Source: CAZKVJ01 sp964556225
GTDB taxonomy: Bacteria > Actinomycetota > Acidimicrobiia > Acidimicrobiales > Ilumatobacteraceae
Direction of reading: 5' to 3'
DNA length: 64,000 nucleotides
Assembly (NCBI GenBank): GCA_964556225.1
Contig: CAZKVJ010000008.1
Span: 62,001-126,000 of the forward strand
Shown here piece by piece: positions 1-8,774 of the stretch. Numbering within the stretch: the first letter of the stretch is position 1; each line of letters begins with the position of its first letter. Below the pieces are notes generated by a model. It saw nothing but the letters and a program-made list of their open reading frames with translations, made no database searches and had not been told where the DNA came from. The position numbers and the translations under genes were made by a program.

Positions 1-1
1 C

Positions 2-265
2 CTCGCCGGCACCGGCACGCAGGAGCCGCTGTGGGACCGGCTCGGCACGCTGACCATGCCGGTGCTGGTGCTGGCCGGCGAGCGCGACGCCAAGTTCACC
101 GAGCTCGGCCACCGCCTGGCGGGCGGCATCGGGGCTCATGCCCGCTTCGCCACGGTTGCCGGGGCCGGCCACGCCGCCCACCTCGAGCAGCCCGAGGCGT
201 TCCTGCGCCTCGTGCGGGAGTGGCTCGCTCAGACCAGCCGCGTGGGCGAGCCGGGCTCGAGGTAG
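2..265 (+). CDS. alpha/beta hydrolase, C-terminal part (MenH-like?), cut by window edge
   Basis: Only the last ~87 residues are present; the frame is open from base 2 to a TAG at 263. The pattern MPVLVLAGERDAKF, followed about 35 residues later by GAGHAAHLEQPEAF, is the acid-strand plus catalytic-histidine end of an alpha/beta hydrolase: Asp in GERDAKF, His in GAGH. MenH (2-succinyl-6-hydroxy-cyclohexadiene carboxylate synthase) ends in just this way, and menA and menE lie within 5 kb, so MenH is a reasonable inference, but the nucleophile region is outside the window. The 3' end overlaps the convergent phosphodiesterase gene by 37 bp. Confidence 0.6.
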   Translation, partial: LAGTGTQEPLWDRLGTLTMPVLVLAGERDAKFTELGHRLAGGIGAHARFATVAGAGHAAHLEQPEAFLRLVREWLAQTSRVGEPGSR

Positions 266-1773
266 ACGAAGCCGTACGCCTCGTCGCGGAAGTCGATCCC
301 CGCCGCCGCCAGCGCGGCGTCCCAGTCGCCGGTCACCCGCGGATCGGACTCCTCCATCCCGTGGTCGGCCAGCAGCGCGAACGCGCACCGGTCGAGGACT
401 CCCCGCCGCTCCAGCAGGCCCAGGATCTCGCCGACCCGCCCGTCGGTGTCGACCAGGCTCCCGAGTGCCACCTCACTGTGGGGACCTCCGTCGTGGAACG
501 CCGAGTCGGTGACGGTGATGTTCATCCAGCAGAACCGGGGCAGCGCAGGGTGATCGGTGCCGAGGTACACGCCGCCCAGCACCCCGAGTGCCTGCTCCAG
601 ACCGTGATGGTCGATCTGGCTGTACCAGCCGTAGTCCTTGAAGGGCCGCACGAAGCGCTCGGTCGTGTGCGGCAGACCCTCGGGCGTCTTCGGGAACCCC
701 ATGCGCACCCCGTTGCGCATCAGCTCGAACGTGCTGTACACGGCGCCCCGGTCGCACGGCTCGTTGATCGACACCGTGAACGCCGCCGGATCGACCCGCC
801 GGATCGCCTCGTGCAACGTCTCGATGCCGGGCCGCAGGTGCTGCATGGAGACCGCCCACTGGGAGGCGTCGTTCGTGATGATCTGGTGCTGGCCGGCCCG
901 ATCCCACCAGGCGTTGTGCAGGATGCCGTGGTGGCCGGGGTGGCAGCCGGTGAGCGCCGTCGTGTGGTTCGCGAGCGTGACCGTCGGCAGCGACGAGAAC
1001 GCCCCGTGGCCGAACGTCATCCCCATGTCGGCGATGCGGGCCAGGTTCGGGACGTCGCCGGCGTCGATCGCGTCGTGCAGCACGTTCGCGTTCACACCGT
1101 CGAGGAGGAACGCGAAGACGTGATCCGGCGGGTCGGTGAGATCGAGCACGTCCACCATGGCGTCGCCGTCCTGGCGAGCCAGCCGGGCGTCGTCACGCCA
1201 CGTCCCGTTCAGCCCGACACCGCCGACCTCGGGCAGGCCGAGCAGCGCCGCCAAGGTCGGGGCCACGTCGGTCAGCCGGACGGCCCGGTCCTGGCGGCCG
1301 AGGCGCCGCACCCCCTTGCCGCCGAGGACGAACGGCGCCCGGGCCTGCACCACGTCCATCGAGCCGTGCTCACCGATGTGACCACCCTGGTCGGCCCAGT
1401 GGTGCGCGGCGGTGTGCAGCACGACGAGGTCGGGGGCGTGGTCGCAGTCGAACACCTGGGCCACCTGCTCGTGGGCGAACGGGTAGCTGTTGGCGTCGCG
1501 GCGGGGGAACTGCGCCGCCAGCTCGGCGGCCGATCCGGCGAAGCACGACACGTCCTGCGACCCGAGCGGGTCGCGTCCGTCCACCTCGAGCACGTCGAAG
1601 GCCCAGCCGGTGCCCTCGTCCCGACGGCGGAACACGCTGCGGCCGTCGACCGCCAGCGCCTCGTACGTGTGGTCGCCTGCCCGCCGCACCACCAGCTCGA
1701 CGATGGGCTCGAGCTCGCTCGACAGCAGGACGTCGAGCGCCCGCTGCACCGTCGGGTGGCGGATGGTGGTCAC
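229..1773 (-). CDS. alkaline-phosphatase-superfamily phosphodiesterase with permuted halves
   Basis: A 514-residue type I phosphodiesterase/nucleotide pyrophosphatase relative. The C-terminal half carries the first metal Asp (FLLDG, D225), the Thr nucleophile region (PTVTLANHTT, about 264-266), a D-x3-H pair (TDSAFH, D423/H427) and the ADHGM pair (D470/H471). The final metal-ligand motif, normally after ADHG, is not there; the chain ends ~40 residues later. A matching motif, GEHGS with a downstream A-x-F-x3-G, instead lies at about 135-152, followed by a TDVAPTLAALLGLP segment typical of the C-terminal end of such enzymes. The complete active site therefore seems to be built from a circularly permuted chain. 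Substrate unknown. No signal peptide is seen, so it is probably cytoplasmic. ATG start at 1773; convergent overlap with the upstream hydrolase. Confidence 0.85.
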   Translation of the reverse strand: MTTIRHPTVQRALDVLLSSELEPIVELVVRRAGDHTYEALAVDGRSVFRRRDEGTGWAFDVLEVDGRDPLGSQDVSCFAGSAAELAAQFPRRDANSYPFAHEQVAQVFDCDHAPDLVVLHTAAHHWADQGGHIGEHGSMDVVQARAPFVLGGKGVRRLGRQDRAVRLTDVAPTLAALLGLPEVGGVGLNGTWRDDARLARQDGDAMVDVLDLTDPPDHVFAFLLDGVNANVLHDAIDAGDVPNLARIADMGMTFGHGAFSSLPTVTLANHTTALTGCHPGHHGILHNAWWDRAGQHQIITNDASQWAVSMQHLRPGIETLHEAIRRVDPAAFTVSINEPCDRGAVYSTFELMRNGVRMGFPKTPEGLPHTTERFVRPFKDYGWYSQIDHHGLEQALGVLGGVYLGTDHPALPRFCWMNITVTDSAFHDGGPHSEVALGSLVDTDGRVGEILGLLERRGVLDRCAFALLADHGMEESDPRVTGDWDAALAAAGIDFRDEAYGFVYLEPGSPTRLV

Positions 1774-1849
1774 GACGGCGACGCTAGCGGCCGGAGCCCG
1801 GAGCGATCCGGGCTCCCCGCACCCCCACCAGACGGCCGACGAGGCGCCG

Positions 1850-2722
1850 TTACGCCAGGCCGCCGAGTGCCAGGCCGAGCGCGAACAGGGCGCCGAAGCC
1901 GAGCTGGAGGCGGCCGGTGTCGCCGAGCACGGGGATGAGCTCCGGGCCGAACGCGCCGTCGCGCACCGCCCGCAGCGGCCGGCGGGCCAGCGGTGCGGCC
2001 AGCAGCACCAGCAGCGCCGGCAGGGCGTAACCGATGGCGGCCATCACGGCGAACACGAACGCGCCGACGATGGCCACCACGTACAGCGCCCTGGTGCCGG
2101 CGTCGCCGAGGCGCACGGCCAGCGTCATCTTGCCGACCTGGGCGTCCTGGGGCCGATCGCGCAGGTTGTTCACCACCAGCAGCGACACCGCGAGCAGGCC
2201 GACCGGGATGCCGGCCACGAACGCCAGGTTCGTCATCTCGTCGAGCACCACGAACGTGGTGCCGGCGGTGGCCACCAGCCCGAAGAACACGAACACGAAC
2301 ACCTCGCCGAGGCCCATGTAGCCGTACGGCTTCGGCCCGCCGGTGTAGCCCCACCCGGCCAGCAGCGCCGCTAGCCCGACGGCGAGCAGCCACCACGTGG
2401 TCACCGCCGCCAGCAGCACACCCGCCAGGGCCGCCACGCCGAACGCCGCCAGTGCCGCCCACTTCACCTGTCCGGACGTCGCCAGCCCGCTGGCCACCAG
2501 CCGCGTCGGGCCGACCCGAACGGTGTCGGTGCCCCGCACGCCGTCGCTGTAGTCGTTGGCGTAGTTCACCCCCACCTGGAGCGCCAGGCTCACCACCAGC
2601 GCCAGCCCGGCCCGCCACCAGACGGGATCGTCCTCGCCCACGGCCGCTGCGGCACCGACGATCACCGGCACCACCGCCGCCGGCAGCGTGCGCGGCCGGG
2701 CCCCGGCGATCCAGCGGTTCAC
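1850..2722 (-). CDS. menA: 1,4-dihydroxy-2-naphthoate polyprenyltransferase
   Basis: A 290-residue UbiA-superfamily membrane prenyltransferase that attaches the isoprenoid tail to dihydroxynaphthoate in menaquinone synthesis. The start NRWIAGARPRTLPAAV is typical of MenA. The first Asp-rich motif NYANDYSDGVRGTD and the second region NNLRDRPQDAQVGK give the Mg-diphosphate sites. About eight hydrophobic helices follow (for example ALVVSLALQVGV, VFVFVFFGLVATAG, ALYVVAIVGAFVFAV). I chose the GTG at 2722 because the conserved N-terminus begins there; the frame stays open further upstream only by chance, antisense to the amidase. It is divergent from the amidase-menE pair, so this is a menaquinone locus. 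Confidence 0.93.
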   Translation of the reverse strand: MNRWIAGARPRTLPAAVVPVIVGAAAAVGEDDPVWWRAGLALVVSLALQVGVNYANDYSDGVRGTDTVRVGPTRLVASGLATSGQVKWAALAAFGVAALAGVLLAAVTTWWLLAVGLAALLAGWGYTGGPKPYGYMGLGEVFVFVFFGLVATAGTTFVVLDEMTNLAFVAGIPVGLLAVSLLVVNNLRDRPQDAQVGKMTLAVRLGDAGTRALYVVAIVGAFVFAVMAAIGYALPALLVLLAAPLARRPLRAVRDGAFGPELIPVLGDTGRLQLGFGALFALGLALGGLA

Positions 2723-2837
2723 GGTGCGGCTCCGACGTGCACGGCCGCCCAGTCTGGCCGGTGGAGCGGGCCGGCGCCTGCTGGGGCAAGATGTCCGGCC
2801 GAGGCGAGCGGGGGCTCGCCGCGAGGAGGGTCGAGAC

Positions 2838-4241
2838 ATGGACGAACTGTGGCGCTGGGACGCCCGACGCCTGGCGACGGCGATCCGCGACCGCGAGGTG
2901 TCGAGCCGTGAGGTCGTCGAGGCCCACCTGGCGAGGATCGACGACGTCAACCCCAAGGTGAACGCCGTCGTGCGGTCCCTGGCCGACGAGGCCCGGGCGG
3001 CCGCCGACGCCGCCGACGCCGCGGTCGCCGCCGGTGGTCCGCTCGGACCGCTCCACGGGGTGCCGATCACCGTGAAGGAGAACATCGACCTCGCCGGCAC
3101 GCCCACCACCCAGAGCGTGGTCGCCTTTGCGGACGCCGTGGCCGACACCGACGCGCCGGCGGTGGAGCGGATGCGAGCCGCCGGCGCGATCCCGATCGGG
3201 CGCACGAACCTGCCCGACTTCGGCCTGCGGGTGGCCACCGAGTCCAGCCTGCACGGCATCACCCGCAACCCGTGGAACCCCGAGCGCACGGCCGGCGGGT
3301 CGAGCGGCGGCGAGGCGGTGGCGCTGGCCACCGGCATGAGCCCGCTCGGCCTCGGCAACGACCTCGGCGGCTCGCTGCGCAACCCTGCCCACTGCTGCGG
3401 GATCGCCAGCATCAAGCCGACGACGGGCGTGGTGGGGCACGCGTCGGTGATCCCACCGGAGGACCAGCCCATCTCGTTCCAGGTGATGGCCGTCGAGGGG
3501 GTGATGGCCCGCCGCGTCGCCGACGTGCGCCTCGGGCTCGAGATCGTCGCCGGCGTCGACGTCCGCGACCCGACCACCGTCCCCGTCGACCTCGCCGCCG
3601 TCGCGCCGAGCACCCCGTGCCGGGTGGCGCTGGTGCCCGAGCCGCCGGGCGGCGCCACCCACCCCGGCGTCGCAGCCGTCATCCGTCGAGCCGGCGACGT
3701 GCTGGCCGACGCCGGCTTCGACGTCGTCGAGGTGACGCCGCCGTCCTACGAGCAGGCCGTGGCGCTGTGGGCTGCCGTGCTGCTCCCTGACGTGCGCAGC
3801 CTGCTCCCGCTCCTCGAGACCGTGCTCGGCCCGGACGGCGTCACGTTCCTGCGCTACGCCGACGAGCTGTTCCCACCGTTCGAGGTCGCCTCGTGGTCGG
3901 CGGCGTGGACCGAGCGCTCCACCGTGGCCCGCCAGTGGGCCGCGTTCCACGACGAGCACCCGATGATCGTCTCCCCGGTGTGGAGCCAGCCGGCGTTCCC
4001 GCACGGCTGGGACGTGGCCTCGTTCGAGAACGGCACGGCCACGCTCGAGCTGATGCGACCGGTCCTGCCAGCCAACCTGCTCGGCCTCCCGGCCGCCGTG
4101 GTACCGGGCGGGCTCGTCAACGACCTGCCGGTCGGGGTGCAGGTGATCGGTGGGCGCTTCGCCGACCTCGCCTGCCTGGCCACGGCCGAGGTGATCGAGG
4201 CCTCGCTCGGCCTGCCCACCCCGATCGACCCCAGGGGATGA
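2838..4241 (+). CDS. amidase (amidase signature family)
   Basis: A 467-residue amidase-signature hydrolase. The Ser-cisSer-Lys triad is visible: Lys80 in GVPITVKENID, the cis-Ser in TAGGSSGGEA (S155/S156) and the nucleophile Ser179 in NDLGGSLRNP. Length is normal for stand-alone amidases. A strong Shine-Dalgarno (GAGGAGGG, 2822-2829) precedes the ATG. The stop overlaps the ATG of menE (ATGA), so the two are translationally coupled, although no amidase step is known in menaquinone synthesis. It is not GatA by context: no gatB or gatC is nearby. The amide substrate cannot be told from the sequence. Confidence 0.9.
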   Translation: MDELWRWDARRLATAIRDREVSSREVVEAHLARIDDVNPKVNAVVRSLADEARAAADAADAAVAAGGPLGPLHGVPITVKENIDLAGTPTTQSVVAFADAVADTDAPAVERMRAAGAIPIGRTNLPDFGLRVATESSLHGITRNPWNPERTAGGSSGGEAVALATGMSPLGLGNDLGGSLRNPAHCCGIASIKPTTGVVGHASVIPPEDQPISFQVMAVEGVMARRVADVRLGLEIVAGVDVRDPTTVPVDLAAVAPSTPCRVALVPEPPGGATHPGVAAVIRRAGDVLADAGFDVVEVTPPSYEQAVALWAAVLLPDVRSLLPLLETVLGPDGVTFLRYADELFPPFEVASWSAAWTERSTVARQWAAFHDEHPMIVSPVWSQPAFPHGWDVASFENGTATLELMRPVLPANLLGLPAAVVPGGLVNDLPVGVQVIGGRFADLACLATAEVIEASLGLPTPIDPRG

Positions 4242-5371
4242 CCCGACGACTCGTCGCCCTCGACCTGCCAGGCGGCGAGGGGTTCGTCACCGCGCTCCGG
4301 CGCGTCTGGGACCGGGGCGACGCGGCGTTCCCCCTCGACCAGCGCCTGCCACCCGTCGCTCGCGAAGCCTTACTCGCCGCGATGGTGCCGGAGCGGGTCA
4401 TCGGGGCCGACGGCCACGAGCGCGAGCTCGCCGGCGGAGTGCCCGTCGACGACGGCGACGCGCTGGTCGTTGCCACCAGCGGCTCGACCGGCGAGCCGCG
4501 CGGGGTGGTCCTCACCCACGCCGCCGTCGCGGCGTCGGCTAGCGCCACGAGCGAGCGTCTGGGCGTCGGTCCCGACGACGGCTGGCTCGCCTGCCTGCCG
4601 CTGTCCCATGTCGGTGGGCTGTCCGTGGTCACACGCGCGCTGCTCAGCGGCACCCGGCTCACGGTGCTCCCCGGCTTCGAGCCCGCCGCGGTCCATGACG
4701 CCGCTGGGGCGGGCGCCACCCTGGTGAGCCTCGTGCCGACCGCGCTCGCCCGCATCGACGCCCGCTGGTTCCGGCTGGTCGTGCTCGGCGGCGCCCACCC
4801 GCCGGAGGACCGCCCGCCGAACACCGTCACCACCTACGGGATGACCGAGACCGGCAGCGGCGTCGTGTACGACGGCGTCCCCCTCGACGGCGTCGACGTC
4901 CGCATCGACGACACCGGCGAGATCCACCTCCGCGGGCCGATGCTGCTGCGCTGCTACCGCGACGGCAGCCGCCCTCTCGACCCCGAGGGCTGGCTGGCCA
5001 CCGGCGATCTCGGCCGCTGGCGACCCGACGGGCGGCTCCACGTGGACGGCCGACGAGGCGAGCTCATCATCACCGGTGGCGAGAACGTGTGGCCGGAGCC
5101 GGTCGAAGCCGTGCTGCGAGCCCACCCGGCCGTCGCCGACGTGGCGGTGACGGGCCGGCCGGACCCGGAGTGGGGCCAGCGCGTGACCGCCGTCGTCGTC
5201 CCCGCGGATCCCACCGCACCCCCGACGCTCGAACGGCTCCGCGCCCATGTGAAGGAGGCGCTCCCGGCGTTCTGCGCCCCGCGGTCGCTCGTGCTCGTCG
5301 ACTCGATCCCCCGAACCGCGTTGGGCAAGGTCCGCCGCACCGCCCTACCGACCGACCCACCTGCGCGCTGA
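4238..5371 (+). CDS. menE: o-succinylbenzoate-CoA ligase
   Basis: A 377-residue AMP-forming acyl-CoA synthetase of the short actinobacterial MenE type; it activates o-succinylbenzoate for MenB. The P-loop-like motif VVATSGSTGEPRGVVLTH, the TYGMTETGSG motif, the ATGDLG hinge region and the C-terminal catalytic lysine region ALGKVRR are all present. The N-terminal domain is shorter than in acetyl-CoA synthetases, as usual in MenE. It starts inside the amidase stop codon. With menA divergent at 2.7 kb and a MenH-like tail at the left edge, the assignment rests on both sequence and context. Confidence 0.88.
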   Translation: MTRRLVALDLPGGEGFVTALRRVWDRGDAAFPLDQRLPPVAREALLAAMVPERVIGADGHERELAGGVPVDDGDALVVATSGSTGEPRGVVLTHAAVAASASATSERLGVGPDDGWLACLPLSHVGGLSVVTRALLSGTRLTVLPGFEPAAVHDAAGAGATLVSLVPTALARIDARWFRLVVLGGAHPPEDRPPNTVTTYGMTETGSGVVYDGVPLDGVDVRIDDTGEIHLRGPMLLRCYRDGSRPLDPEGWLATGDLGRWRPDGRLHVDGRRGELIITGGENVWPEPVEAVLRAHPAVADVAVTGRPDPEWGQRVTAVVVPADPTAPPTLERLRAHVKEALPAFCAPRSLVLVDSIPRTALGKVRRTALPTDPPAR

Positions 5372-5438
5372 TCGGCAGCGCGACATGTACCACGGGGCAC
5401 TCCCCAAGCGCGGCACCGTTGGCTAGGGTGCCGCCGCG

Positions 5439-6737
5439 ATGAGTGGGACCGCGCGCCTCGAGGCGAGCCGCGCCACCCCCGACCGCCTCCCGGGTGCCTA
5501 CTGGCGCCAGTGGACCGCCAGCGCAGTGTCGAACCTCGGTGACGGCATGAACGCCGCCGCGCTGCCGCTGCTGTCGCTCACGCTCACCGACGACGCTCGG
5601 CTGATCGCCGCCGTGTCGATGGTCGCGTTCCTGCCCTGGCTGCTGCTCTCGCTCCCCGTCGGCGTCTACGTCGACCGGTACGACCGCCGCCGGGTGATGG
5701 TGGTCGTGAACGTCATCCGGGCGGCGCTGTTCACCGTCATCGCAGTGACGGCGGCGACCGGGACGCTCACGACCTGGGGGCTGCTGGGCCTGGTGCTCCT
5801 GGTCGGCACGTGCGAGGTGTTCTTCGACAACGCTGCCCAGTCGTTCCTGCCGTCGATCGTGCCGGCCGAGCTGCTCCCCCGGGCCAACGGCCATCTCTAC
5901 TCGGCCGAGATCGTGGCCAACGTCTTCCTCGGCCTGCCGCTCGGCGCGTGGCTGTTCGTGGTGGCGGTCGGGCTCCCGTTCGGGATCGACGCGGCCACGT
6001 TCGCGCTGGCCGCGATGCTGGTGCTCAGCATCCGGCCGCCGCGGGCGGCGCCTGCCCCGGCCGCCCCCGCCCAGCGCTCGTTCGGCGCCGAGCTGAAGGC
6101 CGGGCTCTCCTGGCTGTGGGCCCAGCCGCTGCTGCGCACGCTCGCGCTCATGCTCGGCATCTCCAACCTGGGGTTCCAGGTGGGCCAGGCGATCTTCGTG
6201 AAGTTCGCCGCCGACGAGCTGGGTGTGTCCCCCGGCGCCTACGGCATCCTGCTGGCCGTCATCACGCTCGGCGGTGTCGTCGGTGGCCTCGTCGGCGACC
6301 GCCTCGCCCGCTGGCTCGGGACCCGGGCGTCGCTCGTCGGGTCGTACTCCATGTTCGGACTGGGCGAGCTGGCCATCGCCGTCGCGCCGACCGCCTGGGC
6401 CGTTGCCCTCATCGGGCTGGTGCAGACCATGGCGATCGTGCTGTGGAACGTGGTCACGGTCTCGCTGCGCCAGCGGATCGTGCCCGACGAGCTGCTCGGG
6501 CGGGTCAACAGCGTCTACCGCTGGCTCGGCTGGGGCACCATCCCGATCGGCGCGCTCATCGGCGGCATCGTCGCCGAGTCGGTGGGGCTGCGGGCGGCGT
6601 TCGTCCTCGGCGGCGCCATCACGCTCGCCGGGCTGGTGATCGGCGCGCCGTACCTGTCCCGCTGGCGCGTCGACGCCACGCTGGCCGAGGGACCGCTGGC
6701 CCGCCTCGGCGCGCTGACGCTCAGCCGGCGGGTCTGA
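5439..6737 (+). CDS. MFS transporter, EntS/MFS_3-like exporter
   Basis: A 432-residue major facilitator with about 12 hydrophobic segments. The cytoplasmic loop 2-3 signature DRYDRRRVMVVVN (about residues 74-86) and the VPAELLPRANG loop are typical of the MFS_3 group (EntS-like and macrolide efflux proteins). The substrate is unknown; a drug or siderophore exporter is possible. It is a lone gene: 67 bp separate it from menE, and the 3' end overlaps the convergent SDR gene by 17 bp. Confidence 0.85.
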   Translation: MSGTARLEASRATPDRLPGAYWRQWTASAVSNLGDGMNAAALPLLSLTLTDDARLIAAVSMVAFLPWLLLSLPVGVYVDRYDRRRVMVVVNVIRAALFTVIAVTAATGTLTTWGLLGLVLLVGTCEVFFDNAAQSFLPSIVPAELLPRANGHLYSAEIVANVFLGLPLGAWLFVVAVGLPFGIDAATFALAAMLVLSIRPPRAAPAPAAPAQRSFGAELKAGLSWLWAQPLLRTLALMLGISNLGFQVGQAIFVKFAADELGVSPGAYGILLAVITLGGVVGGLVGDRLARWLGTRASLVGSYSMFGLGELAIAVAPTAWAVALIGLVQTMAIVLWNVVTVSLRQRIVPDELLGRVNSVYRWLGWGTIPIGALIGGIVAESVGLRAAFVLGGAITLAGLVIGAPYLSRWRVDATLAEGPLARLGALTLSRRV

Positions 6738-7467
6738 CGCCGGCGCCGCCGTCGATCACGAACGTGTCGCCCGTGATCCACGACGCCCGGTCGCTGACCA
6801 GGAACGTGGCGAGGTCGGCGACGTCTTCGGGCTGACCGAGCCGGCGCAACGGGAGGCCCTGGCGCAGCCGCTCACCGAAGCTCTCCACGAGCACGGCCGA
6901 GAAGTCGGTCTCGATGAGGCCGGGCGCGATGCCCACCACGCGGGTCGGGCCGAGCTCTGACGCCAGCTGGCGGGTCAGGTGGATCAGACCGGCCTTGGTC
7001 ACGTTGTAGACGCCGAGCGCGCCCTCGGCCCGTAGCCCCCCGACGGAGGCGATGTTCAAGATCACGCCCGGGTGCTCGGACATCCACGCCTCCCAGGCCG
7101 CCTGCACCCAGAACAGCGGGCCACGCAGGTTCACCTGGAAGGTCTTGTCGAACCGGCCCTCGTCCACGCCGACGGTCGGACCGAGGTACGGGTTGGTGGC
7201 CGCGTTGTTCACCAGGATGTCGAGGGCCCCGAAGCGCTCGAGCGTGGCCGCCACCGCTTCCCGCGCTGCGGCGACGTCGCCGGCGTTGGCCGGGAACACC
7301 GCCGTCTCGCCGGCGATCGACGCGGCCGCCGCCTCGAGCTGGTCGGCCTTGCGCGACGACAGCATGACCTTGGCCCCGGACTCGGCGAACTGGGCGGCGA
7401 TGGCCCGCCCGATGCCCTTCGACGCTCCGGTGACGAGTGCGACCTTGCCGGCGAGTGAGACGTCCAC
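6721..7467 (-). CDS. short-chain dehydrogenase/reductase
   Basis: A 248-residue classical SDR. Cofactor motif TGASKGIG near the N-terminus, NNAATNP, catalytic Ser in NIASVGG, YNVTK as the Tyr-x3-Lys pair, and a C-terminal DRASWITGDTFVIDGG. This is FabG-like; substrate unknown, NAD(P)-dependent oxidoreduction of a hydroxyl/keto group expected. The GTG at 7465-7467 gives the normal N-terminus (VDVSLAGKVALVTG); longer reading upstream is antisense extension. It lies 11 bp downstream of the CorC-family gene and may be the last gene of the phoH-ybeY-corC operon. Confidence 0.88.
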   Translation of the reverse strand: MDVSLAGKVALVTGASKGIGRAIAAQFAESGAKVMLSSRKADQLEAAAASIAGETAVFPANAGDVAAAREAVAATLERFGALDILVNNAATNPYLGPTVGVDEGRFDKTFQVNLRGPLFWVQAAWEAWMSEHPGVILNIASVGGLRAEGALGVYNVTKAGLIHLTRQLASELGPTRVVGIAPGLIETDFSAVLVESFGERLRQGLPLRRLGQPEDVADLATFLVSDRASWITGDTFVIDGGAGVRPAG

Positions 7468-7478
7468 GGGCGGCGAAC

Positions 7479-8774
7479 CTACTCGTCGCGCTCGTGGCCG
7501 AGAGCACTGATCCGCACCCGGCGGATGCGCCGGCCCTCCATCCGCTCGGCGCTGAAGCACCACCCGTCGAAGTCGACGGACTCCCCCGGGGCCGGGACGT
7601 GCTCGAGCATCCCGAACACGAAACCGGCCACGGTGTCCCAGTCGTCGTCGGGCAGGTGGGTGTCGAGCAGGTCGTTCAGATCCGAGATCGACATGCCGCC
7701 GTCGACGGTGTAGTCACCGCCGGGCAGCTGCTGGACCTCGGCCTGCTCGGTGTCGTACTCGTCGACGATCTCGCCGACCAGCTCCTCGAGGCAGTCCTCG
7801 AGGGTGATGATGCCGGCGATGGCGCCGTACTCGTCGACGACGACGGCCAGATGGAACTGCTGCGCCTGCATCTCCCGCATCAGCCGGGCGACCGACTTGT
7901 TCTCCGGGATGAACACCGCCGGGCGCAGCAGCGTGTCGACCGCGGCGTCGCCCAGCCCTTCACGCTCGGCACGGATCAGGTCCTTGAGGTAGGCCAGCCC
8001 CACCACGTCGTCGTCCTCGTCGTTCATCACCGGCAGGCGGCTCTTGCCCTCACGGATCGCCAGGTCGAGCACCGCCGACACCGACTCGTCGTGGTCGACG
8101 GTGACCATGTCCGGGCGCGGCACCATGATCTCGCGGGCGACGGTGTCGCCGAACTCGATGATCGACTCGATGAGCTCGCGCTCCTCGTGCTCGATCACCT
8201 CGTCCTCGGCTGCGGCCTCGACGTAGCCCAGCAGTTCCTGCTCGGACACGAACGGACCCTTCTCCAGGCCCTTGCCCCGCACGATGACGTTCGTGAGCCC
8301 GATCAGGCCCTTCGAGACCATGCGCAGGGGCCAGAAGCTCACCAGGGCGAGGGTGGGGCGAGCGGTCATCAGCGCCGCCCGCTCCGGGTGGATCACGGCG
8401 TAGGTCTTGGGCACCGCCTCCGCCAGGACGAAGAACACGATGACGTTCAGGATCACGCCGACCACGACACCGGCGGCGCCGAAGAGGCGGTCGGCGAGGA
8501 TGGCAGTGAACGTCGCCTGCACGATCTGGCAGATGTTCACGGTGAGCAGGAGCGGGTTGACCCAGCGCTCCGGTTCGTCGACCAGCCGGGCGAGCGCCTT
8601 CCCGGATCGCACGCCCCGCTCGGCCAGCGCGGCGGCCTTCGGCTTGGTCATCCTCGAGAGGCCCATCTCGGCCACGGCCAGGAAGATCAGGATCACCAGC
8701 AGCACGAGGATGGCGATGAACATCCACCAGTCCGCACCCGTCGGGGCGTCGGCGAGGAGCACGGCGCTGGTCAC
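7479..8774 (-). CDS. HlyC/CorC-family hemolysin-like membrane protein (DUF21-CBS-CorC)
   Basis: A 431-residue protein. The N-terminal DUF21/CNNM membrane domain has about four helices (ADWWMFIAILVLLVILIFLA, VGVILNVIVFFVLAEAVPKT). A CBS-domain pair follows (VAREIMVPRPDMVTVD about 220; VVDEYGAIAGIITLEDCLEE about 330) and then a C-terminal CorC_HlyC transporter-associated domain (GGDYTVDGGMSISDLNDLL). The family is tied to Mg/Co efflux or homeostasis. The GTG start overlaps the ybeY stop by 4 bp. The phoH-ybeY-corC order is conserved in many bacteria. Confidence 0.9.
   Translation of the reverse strand: MTSAVLLADAPTGADWWMFIAILVLLVILIFLAVAEMGLSRMTKPKAAALAERGVRSGKALARLVDEPERWVNPLLLTVNICQIVQATFTAILADRLFGAAGVVVGVILNVIVFFVLAEAVPKTYAVIHPERAALMTARPTLALVSFWPLRMVSKGLIGLTNVIVRGKGLEKGPFVSEQELLGYVEAAAEDEVIEHEERELIESIIEFGDTVAREIMVPRPDMVTVDHDESVSAVLDLAIREGKSRLPVMNDEDDDVVGLAYLKDLIRAEREGLGDAAVDTLLRPAVFIPENKSVARLMREMQAQQFHLAVVVDEYGAIAGIITLEDCLEELVGEIVDEYDTEQAEVQQLPGGDYTVDGGMSISDLNDLLDTHLPDDDWDTVAGFVFGMLEHVPAPGESVDFDGWCFSAERMEGRRIRRVRISALGHERDE

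Noticed and set aside
31..1938. A 635-codon open frame on the plus strand over the phosphodiesterase gene
   Set aside because: Composition (Arg/Ala/Val/His-rich, no motif) is that of the antisense of a GC-rich gene; the minus-strand protein has complete enzyme motifs.
1770..4004. A 744-codon minus-strand frame across menA and the amidase
   Set aside because: Antisense and out-of-frame reading of two well-supported genes; no domain is recognisable.
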